In this document: piece by piece, positions 1-7,282 of the stretch
Position numbering within the stretch: position 1 is the first letter of the stretch
Layout: every line of letters starts with the position of its first letter
Assembly: GCA_017432545.1 (NCBI GenBank)
Contig: JAFRJA010000124.1
Coordinates: forward strand, 1-41,073
Origin: Erysipelotrichaceae bacterium
GTDB taxonomy: Bacteria > Bacillota_I > Bacilli_A > Erysipelotrichales > Erysipelotrichaceae
Length of the DNA: 41,073 bases
Direction: 5' to 3'
Program-made: the position numbers and the translations under genes
Notes under the pieces: model-generated
Databases searched by the model: none
What the model saw: the letters and a program-made list of their open reading frames with translations, nothing else
Told to the model about the DNA's origin: nothing

Positions 1-44
1 AGTACACCACCGGATACAAGATTAAGTACTTCATCATTGATCAT
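1..44 (-). CDS. Double-glycine-leader peptide, 5' fragment cut by the window edge
   Basis: Reading leftward from the ATG at 44-42 gives MINDEVLNLVSGGV before the window ends. This is an acidic, amphipathic leader finishing in a Gly-Gly pair, as in precursors of peptide bacteriocins and pheromones that are cut by C39-type peptidase exporters. GGAG and GGAAG stretches lie upstream in the right orientation. The two peptide genes at 6830-7096 and 7283-7591 have the same type of leader, which supports the call. The gene diverges from the C11 protease gene at 215. The core peptide lies outside the window, so its class is unknown. Confidence 0.55.
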   Translation of the reverse strand, partial: MINDEVLNLVSGGV

Positions 45-92
45 TTTTTCTTCCGTTTTTTACTCCTTTATACGTAAATGGCCGTTGTGGGG

Positions 93-175
93 AAAAAACA
101 CTATTTCTTATATATTGCTTATTAATATTATATTAAAATATTATTAACAGGTTATTTAAGATAATAGTGTTTTTT
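93..175. repeat. Long inverted repeat between divergent genes
   Basis: An 18-nt left arm (93-110) pairs with a 19-nt right arm (157-175) with a single 1-nt bulge, around an AT-rich 46-nt loop. The outer ends are six A and six T, so a transcript in either direction would end the hairpin in a U run. It fills the space between the divergent peptide gene and the C11 protease gene. It could be a bidirectional terminator/attenuator or a pair of inverted regulator sites; the sequence does not decide. Confidence 0.6.
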
Positions 176-214
176 GATTTGTATCCATTCAGGGGATGTC
201 TCAGAGGGTAGTTT

Positions 215-3200
215 ATGAAAGAAAGATTATTGAAACTCTTATTGGCAGTCTTACTTGTTTTTTCGCTTGTGCCGAAGGCTGTATTTGCGGAAGGTGATGA
301 AGCATCCGGCAATACAAATGATCCGATAGCGGAAACAGGAAACGACCCTGCTGAAGATAAAGACGACGATAAGAAGGATCCGGTTGTTGCTGAAGGAGAA
401 GGTGAGGAAGGCAACCCTGTTACTCCTGTACCTGGCGATTCACCAAAAGACCCCGTAAACCCCGTTGATTCTGAAGAAGACAAGAAAGAAGAAGATAAAA
501 AAGAAGAAGAACCTCAGGGAGAAAAAGTCGAAGCTGTCGCTGATCTGCTTATGGCCAAAAAAGATGATGATGTTGATAAGCAAGAGGAAGAACAGCTGTA
601 TGAACGTACGATCCTGATGTATGTCATCGGTTCTGATCTGGAATCAGTTTCAGGGCTGGCTTCTTTTAATCTGGAACAGATCCTGAATTCAAACTTCTCA
701 AAAGGCAATAAGATCAAATATATAATCATGACCGGTGGAACTGATGAGAATGAAGGCTGGTTTTTAGACAGCAGTTATCTTTATGATCCGAATGGTTCGA
801 ATCCTGATGAGATAAGTAATGAATACAACTGCATCTGGGAAGCCAAAGGCAAGGATGCCACTGAGAATCCGGGCAAGCTGGTGCTTTTGGATGGTGATGG
901 GATTTTCAATAAACCGGCAAAACCAGTAAGTGAAGAAGATGCCATATTACATCCGGAAAAATATGAATGGATGTCAGATCCGGAAGTATTGAAGGCTTTC
1001 ATCAACTATGGCGTTAATAATTATCCGGCTAAACAATATGATCTGATCCTCTGGGATCATGGTTCAGGACCTATGGGCGGTTATGGCATGGACGAACATT
1101 CAGGAAATATGTTGTCTTTTGCCCAGCTTATCGATGTCTTTTCCGACAACAATCTCACCAGAGCAGGAAAGAAGTTCGATATCATCGATTTTGATGCCTG
1201 TCTGATGAACTCCATTGAACTGACTCCGGCTTTTGCGCCATATACCGATTTTTACATCGCTTCTCCGGAACTTGTTCCTGGTGATGGTGAATATTATAGC
1301 GGCTGGCTGAATATGCTTGGAGAGAATCCGGGCATAGACGGTTATGATCTGGGTAAGAAGATCGTCGATGATTTCTATTACTATTACACAGAAGGCGAAG
1401 GAACACAGGAAGGCACGCTGGCTCTTGTCAATACGAAGGCTTTGATCAACAGCGGTATCGTTTCTGATCTGATCACGATGAACAACATCCTTTGTTCTGA
1501 ACTTGAAAATCTCAAGTTCTATGATGAACTGGCTTCTGAACTGAATTCGATCCATTACGGAAACAATCTTTATTATGTCGATCTGGGCAATCTTGTTTCT
1601 CAGATCTGTGTAGCGGTCAAGGAATTTGATGAAACCTATGTACCGGTAGGAGGCAAGGATCTTGAAGTCAACGCTTATTATGATGTTGCGTTGCGAATCC
1701 TGAAGATCTTACAGAATGAGACCATCATCTATAACTGCTGTACCAAGGGTATCCATACGACCGGTGATTTCATGTACAGAGATGTCAATGGCGATATCAT
1801 TTTTTCCGATCCTTCAACAATACCTGACAGTGACTTAGAATCAAGCGGAACTTATATCTACTTCACCGCGGTAAATTATTACCGGGATACGAAAGAATAT
1901 ATAACCGAGATAACTTCAGTTATAGAAAAGCTGCCGGATGGTGAATTAAAGACATTCCTTGGTGAATACCTGAAAACAATGAACCGTTGGAGCATCTTGG
2001 TCAAGACCGGTCAGACGATCACTCAGATGTTGAATGATGAAGACCTGGATTATAAAAAAGAAGATCTTGACTATGAAACTGTCGAAGGCCGCTGGAAATA
2101 CAATCCTTTAGCCGGTGATGAAAGCGGAATCGATTTCTCGCAATGGAATTATTATATGAGAGAAATGGTCAAAAGCGTATCGGAAACATTCGCCAATTAC
2201 AGTGAATATCACAGCTGGATGGATAAGATGGTCAAGCAGATGACTGAAGAGGCGATCGCCAAAAAGAACATTTCCTTATATGAAGCAGAAACGGTAGAGG
2301 GGAAAGGCTATCAGGTACGTTTTTCTGACATCAAAAAAAGAGTTATCGAAAACGTCAGTTACAATCTGGTCGCGGAAATACCGATCCTGAGAGATTATTT
2401 GATAGCCGAGAAAATGGAGTGGATGTTCGACGGTCAGAATTCCAAAAGCGGAGAACTGCCTATCGGAAGTGTTGCCGGAAGTGAAGAATTTGATATGGAT
2501 CTTGATAAAACCACTGTAGAGACTTTTATTGAAGACTATATCAGATGGCTCAATGGCAGCGAAGCAAAATGGAATCTGGATCCAATAGATGAAAAATGGT
2601 TTGCCTTGAAAGATGGTGAAGGGAAACTTCATGTGGTGACGATGGAGATGTATCATGATTACTACCTGATCCCGGTCACTTATGAAACAGGCGGTAAAGA
2701 TGAAGCCGGTTATCCTTTTGTGGAAATGGCGGCTCTGTTCTTTAAACCGGATGAGAACAGTGATGCCTTAGATCTTTCCTGGTTGATGATCAATGATGGT
2801 GGTGCCTATCGTCCGATCGATGCGCAAGATCTGAAGAAGTCAATGACCTTGAAACCATGTATGGCTATCGAACTGATGGTCTCTAACGATTACGCTCCGA
2901 TCTCAACTTCGTTTGATATCGTTTATGATGAGAAAACCGGTAAGAACAATACCGATCAGATCAAACTGGTCTTTACCGATATCGATAATATTCCGGATAT
3001 CAAAGATACGACCGGTGATGGCAAGAAACTTACTTCGCAGATCGTGGTTACTGATATCTATGGCACCAAGATCAATATTTCGGATATGATCGATAAACCG
3101 GATGGAAAAATATATGATATCAGTTTTGCGAAAGTGATGGATGATGAATATGACGGCAAAAAACATTCACCAAGACTTGTCTTGAATGGTGTAACACTCA

Positions 3201-3718
3201 AGGAAGGCAGGGACTATAAGATCTCCGTGTGGGAAGGCGATGCTTCCTTTGATGAGATCGGTGAATATCAGGTGTACTTAGAAGGTATGGGCGATTATAC
3301 CGGCAGCGGCTGGATGACCTATAGGATCCTGCCTGGCTACAACAACAAGAAGGGTGCCAATGCGATCTGGTATAAGGGCAGCGGCAATGGCTGCGAGTTT
3401 ACCTATGAACGTTCCAAGGATCCGGAAATGACTTACAGACATTTCGCTGATTATGCAAAGCGGGCAGTCAAAGTCGATGGAAAAGTTGTTTCGGAAAATA
3501 ATTATGAATACGCCAGTGGCTCTCTGATCATCAGACTCAAACCGGAATATCTGAATTCTCTGTCAGTCGGTAATCATGCGATCGTGGTCGTCTTTGATGA
3601 TAACGAAAGCAAGCCGATCCGTTTCACGATCAGAGACAAAGAAGAAGAAAAGAAACATGAACCGGCTCATTACATCTTCCCGATCACCGGTGTTGAACGT
3701 ATGTATATAAGCAGATAG
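215..3718 (+). CDS. Secreted clostripain-family (C11) cysteine protease, large multidomain
   Basis: The 1167-residue product begins with a signal peptide (about residues 1-25). A long Glu/Asp/Lys/Pro-rich low-complexity segment runs to about residue 115, and the C11 peptidase domain starts near residue 125. The catalytic pair is visible as His282 in WDHGSG and Cys329 in DFDACLM, the usual clostripain order. The region after about residue 500 is long and includes a beta-rich C-terminal part (about 1000-1150); it lacks an LPXTG motif. The ATG at 215 follows AGAGGG at good spacing. The family cleaves after basic residues. The PrsW-type protease gene follows 24 bp later, and a double-glycine peptide diverges upstream, so a role in processing exported peptides or surface proteins is possible but inferred. 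I am sure of the family, not of the substrate. Confidence 0.88.
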   Translation: MKERLLKLLLAVLLVFSLVPKAVFAEGDEASGNTNDPIAETGNDPAEDKDDDKKDPVVAEGEGEEGNPVTPVPGDSPKDPVNPVDSEEDKKEEDKKEEEPQGEKVEAVADLLMAKKDDDVDKQEEEQLYERTILMYVIGSDLESVSGLASFNLEQILNSNFSKGNKIKYIIMTGGTDENEGWFLDSSYLYDPNGSNPDEISNEYNCIWEAKGKDATENPGKLVLLDGDGIFNKPAKPVSEEDAILHPEKYEWMSDPEVLKAFINYGVNNYPAKQYDLILWDHGSGPMGGYGMDEHSGNMLSFAQLIDVFSDNNLTRAGKKFDIIDFDACLMNSIELTPAFAPYTDFYIASPELVPGDGEYYSGWLNMLGENPGIDGYDLGKKIVDDFYYYYTEGEGTQEGTLALVNTKALINSGIVSDLITMNNILCSELENLKFYDELASELNSIHYGNNLYYVDLGNLVSQICVAVKEFDETYVPVGGKDLEVNAYYDVALRILKILQNETIIYNCCTKGIHTTGDFMYRDVNGDIIFSDPSTIPDSDLESSGTYIYFTAVNYYRDTKEYITEITSVIEKLPDGELKTFLGEYLKTMNRWSILVKTGQTITQMLNDEDLDYKKEDLDYETVEGRWKYNPLAGDESGIDFSQWNYYMREMVKSVSETFANYSEYHSWMDKMVKQMTEEAIAKKNISLYEAETVEGKGYQVRFSDIKKRVIENVSYNLVAEIPILRDYLIAEKMEWMFDGQNSKSGELPIGSVAGSEEFDMDLDKTTVETFIEDYIRWLNGSEAKWNLDPIDEKWFALKDGEGKLHVVTMEMYHDYYLIPVTYETGGKDEAGYPFVEMAALFFKPDENSDALDLSWLMINDGGAYRPIDAQDLKKSMTLKPCMAIELMVSNDYAPISTSFDIVYDEKTGKNNTDQIKLVFTDIDNIPDIKDTTGDGKKLTSQIVVTDIYGTKINISDMIDKPDGKIYDISFAKVMDDEYDGKKHSPRLVLNGVTLKEGRDYKISVWEGDASFDEIGEYQVYLEGMGDYTGSGWMTYRILPGYNNKKGANAIWYKGSGNGCEFTYERSKDPEMTYRHFADYAKRAVKVDGKVVSENNYEYASGSLIIRLKPEYLNSLSVGNHAIVVVFDDNESKPIRFTIRDKEEEKKHEPAHYIFPITGVERMYISR

Positions 3719-3742
3719 TAACTTCTGAAAGGAGATACTGAT

Positions 3743-4513
3743 ATGTTGATACTCGTCGGAGCCTTACTGGTAAGTTTTATCTTCCCGATAGGCACTTATT
3801 TCTACCTGAGGAATATCCATAAGGATGATCCGGTCTATAAGAAGGATTGCTGGGATTTGCTGTGGAATGGTTTACTGCTGGGTATCCCGGTCTTTGGTTT
3901 TTCGCTTATCTGTTCGATCACTTTCAATATCACGGGTATCGGAGATAAATATCCGCTGGTCAAACTGATCTTCAGCAATCTTGTCCTGAAGGCTCTTTCG
4001 GAAGAACTGATGAAGTTCTTACTCGCCAATAAGATCATCAAGAAAAATCATGCAGTGATCAGTTTCCTGGAACTGATGGCTTATACGACGATCGCAGCTA
4101 TTGGTTTTGAACTCGTGGAATCAGTCGTTTACCTGTTCTCAGCCAATGTCGGTCAGATCCTGGTCCGTGGTATCACCAATATGCATGCGTCTTTCGGTCT
4201 GATCATGGGCTTTCTGATCGCTACAGGCTATAAGAAAGGCTGGAAACACCCGATCCTTATCGGTATCACAGCAGCCGTGATCGTTCATGGGGCATATGAC
4301 CTGTTCCTGAATGAATATTTCAATGATACGGATATAGGTTTGTTGCCGCTGCTGATCGCCTTTATCTGTCTGGTCATCAACATCGTAGCCATCTTCTTTA
4401 TCAGAAAGAACAGAAACAACCCGTACTACAATGAATCGTTATTCCCGCAGGAAGATGCTGTTCCGGTTGAAAAAGCTGCTGTTGAAGGATCCGACAATAC
4501 TGATCTTGAATAG
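3743..4513 (+). CDS. PrsW-family intramembrane protease
   Basis: This 256-residue polytopic membrane protein shows the PrsW (glutamic-type intramembrane protease) signature. Glu87-Glu88 and Lys91 lie in SEELMKFLL, Glu123 and Glu126 in GFELVES, His148 in MHASFG, and His182/Asp186 in VHGAYD. In Bacillus subtilis PrsW makes the first cut of an anti-sigma factor; other members act on membrane substrates that are mostly unknown. The start follows a clear AAAGGAG. It lies 24 bp downstream of the C11 protease gene on the same strand and is probably co-transcribed with it. The C-terminal tail after about residue 230 is hydrophilic and cytoplasmic-looking. No anti-sigma gene is visible nearby, so its substrate is unknown. 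Confidence 0.85.
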   Translation: MLILVGALLVSFIFPIGTYFYLRNIHKDDPVYKKDCWDLLWNGLLLGIPVFGFSLICSITFNITGIGDKYPLVKLIFSNLVLKALSEELMKFLLANKIIKKNHAVISFLELMAYTTIAAIGFELVESVVYLFSANVGQILVRGITNMHASFGLIMGFLIATGYKKGWKHPILIGITAAVIVHGAYDLFLNEYFNDTDIGLLPLLIAFICLVINIVAIFFIRKNRNNPYYNESLFPQEDAVPVEKAAVEGSDNTDLE

Positions 4514-4593
4514 AAAAAGGAGAATTCGTTGATGACGGTTTTTTCCATACGATAGGGAAACCGTTCTGATAATAACTGCTTAATTATTCATGA

Positions 4594-4623
4594 AGGCACT
4601 TTCTTAAACGGGAGTGTCTTTTT
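4594..4623 (+). terminator. Terminator after the protease pair
   Basis: AGGCACT (4594-4600) pairs with AGTGTCT (4613-4619), with one G-T wobble, followed by a short T run. It separates the prsW-like gene from the mechanosensitive channel gene. Confidence 0.55.
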
Positions 4624-4665
4624 ATATTAAAATAAGTATAATTAATCAAATTGGGAGCTTGCGAT

Positions 4666-5457
4666 ATGGTTTTTAAAAATATGATGGACAAAATATTCGA
4701 AAGAGGATTATTTGACTTTATCTGTCTTACCGCAGTTACATGTCTGATCTGTTATGTTTTGAGCACTTTTTTCATCAAAGATATAGACCGGGCAAGAAAG
4801 AAAAAAGGTCTTGCCGGCAAGACCGGTGACAGTCAGTATCTGTATAATACGATCAGGCTTCTGATCTGGACAGTCGGTATCATTATTATTCTCGGTCAGA
4901 TAAAACCTTTAAAACCTCTTGGTGATACACTCTTAGGAGCCAGTGGTATATTGGCGATCGGTGTTTCGATCGCGGCGCAGACGACTTTCGGAAACTATAT
5001 CTCCGGTTTCTTTCTGGCTGTTCATCATCCTTTCAAGGTCGGTGATGTCGTCTATCTGAAGGAAAAGAATATTTCCGGTACGGTCAAACAGATCACTTTC
5101 CGTCACACCTGTATCGAAACGAAAAATGGCACGCTGATCACGATCCCTAATACGGTCATGAACAGCTGTATGATCGAAGATATGTCCAGTCTGGGTTATA
5201 CAAGACCACTGGAGTTTTCGATCGGTAATGATACTGATCTGAATAAACTGAAAAAGATCATCAATAAAGTACTAGCGGAAAATGAGATGGCTATCAATTC
5301 GGATGTTGAGATATCGATCGAAGATTTTGATGGCAAGAGCTACAAAGTCTCTTTCCCTTTATCGGCAGCGACGATGAAGGAATATTCCGAATTGAAGAAT
5401 GCGATCATTCCGGAATTACAGAAGGCTTTCAAGAAGAATAAGATCACGGTCATTTAA
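4666..5457 (+). CDS. MscS-family mechanosensitive ion channel
   Basis: The 263-residue product has an N-terminal hydrophobic helix, a second helix near residues 60-80, then the conserved pore-lining helix and beta domain of small-conductance mechanosensitive channels (GVSIAAQTTFGNYISGFF, then HHPFKVGDVV and IPNTVMN). Such channels open on hypo-osmotic shock to release solutes. I chose ATG 4666 because GGGAG lies 8 nt before it; a TTG at 4651 in the same frame would overlap that ribosome site. The disrupted PAP2 phosphatase gene starts 11 bp after the stop, so the two were once probably an operon. Length and motifs are typical. Confidence 0.9.
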   Translation: MVFKNMMDKIFERGLFDFICLTAVTCLICYVLSTFFIKDIDRARKKKGLAGKTGDSQYLYNTIRLLIWTVGIIIILGQIKPLKPLGDTLLGASGILAIGVSIAAQTTFGNYISGFFLAVHHPFKVGDVVYLKEKNISGTVKQITFRHTCIETKNGTLITIPNTVMNSCMIEDMSSLGYTRPLEFSIGNDTDLNKLKKIINKVLAENEMAINSDVEISIEDFDGKSYKVSFPLSAATMKEYSELKNAIIPELQKAFKKNKITVI

Positions 5458-5468
5458 GGAATAATAAG

Positions 5469-5595
5469 ATGGACATAGATATACTGATTTTTTTTACAGA
5501 ATTTTCGAAATGGTTCGGGTGCGATACTGGCTGATCTCATGCAGAAGTCGGCTTTTTTCGGTGAACTTAATACGACGATGGCCTTATTGGCTATA
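5469..5595 (+). pseudogene. PAP2-family phosphatase, N-terminal fragment left of the cassette insertion
   Basis: From ATG 5469 the frame closes after 21 codons. Removing one T from the 8-T run (about 5488-5495) gives MDIDILIFLQNF, then RNGSGAILADLM and FFGELNTTMALLAI. This is the start of a PAP2 phosphatase whose remainder (TYWCIDKALG onward) resumes at 7924. The left fragment ends exactly at GGCTATA (5589-5595), and the same 7 bp stands just before the right fragment (7917-7923). The gene therefore carries both a 1-nt frameshift and a 2.3-kb insertion. It followed the mscS-like gene by 11 bp with AGGA as ribosome site. The reassembly is my reading; the match of both halves to one family is clear. 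Confidence 0.82.
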
Positions 5596-5607
5596 CTTCA
5601 AAGGAAC
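5589..5607 (+). repeat. Left host/cassette junction: core plus left end
   Basis: GGCTATACTTCAAAGGAAC occurs here and again, base for base, at 6542-6560. GGCTATA is the shared core, also present at 7917-7923; CTTCAAAGGAAC is the conserved left end of each cassette. Confidence 0.85.
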
Positions 5608-5641
5608 AAAAAAAAGGAAGACATATGGATTTTACTTCCTT
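5606..5641 (-). terminator. Minus-strand terminator at the left end of cassette 1
   Basis: On the minus strand AAGGAAG (5641-5635) pairs with CTTCCTT (5620-5614) and is followed by a run of T (5613-5606). It ends the vapBC transcript 13 bp after the vapC stop, just before the host junction. Confidence 0.75.
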
Positions 5642-5653
5642 CTTTGTTTATTT

Positions 5654-6058
5654 CTATTCTGTTGCCCAGTCTTCTACGGTAATACCTTCGACTCTGTTGA
5701 ATTCTCTTGTGTTATTGGTCACGAGGATGTAACCAAGAGATTTGGCATGAGCCGCGATCATAGTATCGAGCGGGCCGATCGGATAGCCTTTGATTTCCAG
5801 GTCTGCTCTGATATTACCGTATTCATCAGCTGCTTTTGTACCGAAATCCAATACTTCAATATTTGATAAAAGCTGAGTAAGTAGCACTCTGTTTTTCTCT
5901 ATAGCTTTAGACTTTTCGACACCATGCACCAACTCAGCATAAGTAATGGAAGAGATACAGATCTCTTCCGGATCATGTTCCATCAGCTTTTGGAGAACTC
6001 TATCTGATTTTTTTCTAATGAGAAAAATGCAGATATTGGTATCAAGCATGTATCTCAT
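5654..6058 (-). CDS. vapC: VapC toxin, PIN-domain ribonuclease
   Basis: The 134-residue PIN-domain protein begins [10 protein letters not shown]. The acidic metal-binding residues are visible: Asp6, Glu42 in TYAELVHG and Asp98 in [11 protein letters not shown], followed by the usual VTNN loop (115-116). VapC toxins are Mg-dependent endoribonucleases, often cutting initiator tRNA or rRNA, and are held inactive by VapB. The start overlaps the vapB stop by 4 nt (ATGA), giving translational coupling. The pair is the sole cargo of cassette 1. A toxin-antitoxin pair of this kind commonly stabilises mobile DNA. No catalytic residue appears to be missing, so the toxin should be active. Confidence 0.93.
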   Translation of the reverse strand: MRYMLDTNICIFLIRKKSDRVLQKLMEHDPEEICISSITYAELVHGVEKSKAIEKNRVLLTQLLSNIEVLDFGTKAADEYGNIRADLEIKGYPIGPLDTMIAAHAKSLGYILVTNNTREFNRVEGITVEDWATE

Positions 6059-6288
6059 AGTTCTTCTTTGACATCCCCTATCTGATCAGCTCTGCCATCC
6101 GCAAACAGATCTTCAGAGAATCCATCAATAGCTTTCATGAAGTTGTCCCATTTGCTGTGGACGGGAACAAGGATGACCATATCACCAATTTTATTTATTC
6201 TTACTTCTTCACCTTCAAAGCGATATTCTTTCGGTAAACGCACCGCTTGACTTCTGCCGTTTTCAAACAGCTTTGCACGCATTGTCAT
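6055..6288 (-). CDS. vapB: VapB antitoxin, AbrB/SpoVT-type DNA-binding
   Basis: The 77-residue product carries an N-terminal swapped-hairpin AbrB-type domain ([20 protein letters not shown]), diagnostic of VapB antitoxins. A C-terminal acidic tail (about 50-77) would wrap the toxin. I kept the first ATG at 6288 because AGGAGG lies 8 nt upstream of it; the second ATG six bases downstream would be at 14 nt. A perfect 30-bp palindrome lies 17-46 bp upstream and is the obvious operator for VapBC autorepression. It overlaps vapC by 4 nt. Confidence 0.93.
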   Translation of the reverse strand: MTMRAKLFENGRSQAVRLPKEYRFEGEEVRINKIGDMVILVPVHSKWDNFMKAIDGFSEDLFADGRADQIGDVKEEL

Positions 6289-6304
6289 AATGGATACCTC
6301 CTGT

Positions 6305-6334
6305 ATATAATATATATCATGATATATATTATAT
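6305..6334. promoter_or_regulatory. vapBC operator, perfect 30-bp palindrome
   Basis: Bases 6305-6334 form a perfect palindrome, AT-only except for the TCATGA centre, immediately upstream of the vapB ribosome site. VapB/AbrB-type antitoxins bind such inverted repeats over their own promoters, so it is probably operator and -10 region together. Confidence 0.7.
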
Positions 6335-6430
6335 TCAATATCGAATTCAACATATTTTTGTGTAGTTCACTGAAATAAAAACCTTTATTCTCGTTTGTCG
6401 TCATCATTTATCATGAACAGTATTCATGTA

Positions 6431-6541
6431 TTATTATGATGACTATTTGTCCTTAAAGCATGGACTCAAACGAAACATTTCCGTTACGAATGCATCCCCC
6501 CGTCACTACTCCTGTGAAACAACAAAAGTTGTATCAAAATA
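6431..6541 (+). repeat. Right-end repeat of cassette 1
   Basis: This 111-bp stretch aligns without gaps to 7806-7916. By hand I count about 75 of 111 identical positions, rising to nearly 80% between 6461 and 6520. Shared blocks include GTTACGAA, CCCCCGTC and CTGTGAAAC. Each copy ends one base before, or at, a GGCTATA core. Similarity fades upstream of 6431. The region 6289-6829 holds no gene: only the vapBC operator, this repeat, the core, a terminator and the upstream region of the next peptide gene. Confidence 0.75.
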
Positions 6542-6560
6542 GGCTATACTTCAAAGGAAC
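6542..6560 (+). repeat. Internal cassette/cassette junction: core plus left end
   Basis: The second exact copy of GGCTATACTTCAAAGGAAC, directly after the right-end repeat of cassette 1. Its order (right end, core, left end) is that expected where two cassettes are integrated head to tail. Confidence 0.85.
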
Positions 6561-6567
6561 ATTGGTA

Positions 6568-6600
6568 ATAATAAAAGGTCTCGGCATATAAACCGAAACC
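6568..6600 (-). terminator. Minus-strand terminator at the left end of cassette 2
   Basis: On the minus strand GGTTTCGG (6600-6593) pairs with CCGAGACC (6584-6577) through one wobble and is followed by TTTTATTATT. Its place and direction match the terminator in the left end of cassette 1, though the stem sequence differs. Confidence 0.6.
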
Positions 6601-6756
6601 CATTATTGAAAAGTATTCGTTAATCTGTACTTTTATGAACTGTCTCTAGTATTACTTAAATAAACATATATATCACTATTATATATTTCATTATAATAAT
6701 TATGGTCAGGCTGCTTCTCATCTTCTGATTAGCTGTTATCATAATAGAAATTTTTA

Positions 6757-6786
6757 TTGCCCTATGGCCGTTATGCTTCGTAAATA
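6757..6786 (+). promoter_or_regulatory. Candidate promoter for the Trp-rich peptide gene
   Basis: TTGCCC (6757-6762), an 18-bp spacer and TAAATA (6781-6786) precede the gene start at 6830. A small inverted repeat (ACAAG-AATA-CTTGT, 6794-6807) lies just downstream and could be an operator. Weak, based on consensus only. Confidence 0.35.
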
Positions 6787-6829
6787 ATTATGTACAAGAA
6801 TACTTGTTCATTAATAAAGGAGATATTAT

Positions 6830-7096
6830 ATGGATACAAAGATGGCACTTCCTGAAGAGGAATTGGAAAAGATCGCCGGCGGCGGTGAATATGACGCACA
6901 ATGGGAAGCATGGGCCGAAGCCTGGAAAGCATGGTGGATCGACCACTATGGCAATGTGTATTGTAATTTCTGCAGACGTCAACTGAAAAATGTTATCAAG
7001 GATTATGATATAGATCAGGCATACAGCACATATATGAACAATTCTTTTAAGTGCAAATGCGGCAATGTCCTCCGGGCAACGGAAAGCTGGAAATAA
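6830..7096 (+). CDS. Double-glycine-leader peptide, Trp-rich core with four cysteines
   Basis: The 88-residue precursor starts after AAAGGAG. Its leader ends in LEKIAGG (Gly17-Gly18), the pattern cut by C39-type peptidase exporters. The predicted core is unusual: a Trp-rich stretch (QWEAW, AEAWKAWW), then a YCNFC pair and a KCKCG pair near the C-terminus. These could form a small zinc-binding knuckle or two disulfides. It does not resemble a known class II bacteriocin core that I can name. It has its own terminator at 7136-7170 and faces the other peptide gene. No immunity gene or exporter is next to it. Bacteriocin, pheromone or modified peptide are all possible. Confidence 0.75.
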   Translation: MDTKMALPEEELEKIAGGGEYDAQWEAWAEAWKAWWIDHYGNVYCNFCRRQLKNVIKDYDIDQAYSTYMNNSFKCKCGNVLRATESWK

Positions 7097-7135
7097 TAAC
7101 AAGATCAATTCAAACAGCTGATAACAAGCAAATGG

Positions 7136-7170
7136 CGTAAACCTGAAGTTATTAGGTTACGTTTTTTTAT
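7136..7170 (+). terminator. Terminator of the Trp-rich peptide gene
   Basis: CGTAAACCT (7136-7144) pairs with AGGTTACG (7154-7161) with one bulged A and is followed by seven T. It lies 40 bp after the stop codon. Confidence 0.7.
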
Positions 7171-7192
7171 ACAATTATGAACTCCATCTCCT

Positions 7193-7220
7193 TAATAAGA
7201 AAGCTGACATATTGTCAGCT
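7193..7220 (-). terminator. Terminator of the minus-strand peptide gene
   Basis: AGCTGACA (7202-7209) and TGTCAGCT (7213-7220) form a perfect 8-bp stem. On the minus strand it is followed by TTCTTATT, a weak U tract, downstream of the stop at 7283. Confidence 0.5.
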
Positions 7221-7282
7221 CATTTGTGTTTAGTCCGATTTATCTGATATCTCTTTTTGTTTCAAATATTATGGCAGATTCT

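Larger units (their letters stand above)
5596..6548. mobile_element. Cassette 1 (vapBC) of a tandem two-cassette insertion
   Basis: This 953-bp unit runs from CTTCAAAGGAAC to the second GGCTATA core. It contains a minus-strand terminator, vapC, vapB, the vapBC operator and an AT-rich tail ending in the 111-bp right-end repeat (6431-6541). The ends are not inverted repeats of each other. The junction at 6542 (right end, core, left end) is what a circularised unit would carry, so site-specific integration fits better than simple transposition. No recombinase gene lies inside. The boundaries are directly visible; the mechanism is inference. Confidence 0.75.

Noticed and set aside
1100..1555. Long minus-strand open frames inside the C11 protease gene and similar ones in feoB, adhE and the ABC genes
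   Set aside because: They are antisense shadows of clear genes, with no ribosome sites and no family likeness.
4532..4555. Seven-codon open frame (MTVFSIR) with a good AAGGAG site, then a hairpin
   Set aside because: It lies just after the prsW-like stop and could be a leader peptide, but its codons point to no amino acid and the hairpin lacks a T run, so I do not call a gene or attenuator.
5510..5866. Plus-strand open frame of 118 codons over vapC
   Set aside because: It covers the PAP2 remnant in a wrong frame and then runs antisense to vapC; it has no ribosome site and an implausible composition.
6431..6560. Classical integron attC site
   Set aside because: The GTTRRRY and RYYYAAC boxes and the large imperfect palindrome are not visible; only the length and position are attC-like.
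6460..6591. A 43-codon open frame (MDSNETFPLR...) crossing the cassette joint
   Set aside because: No ribosome site, and it runs through the right-end repeat, core and left end. The copy at 7837 shares frame and some residues (SN....LR...PV...VK) but hits a stop just after the core. DNA-level similarity of a recombination end explains it better than a gene.
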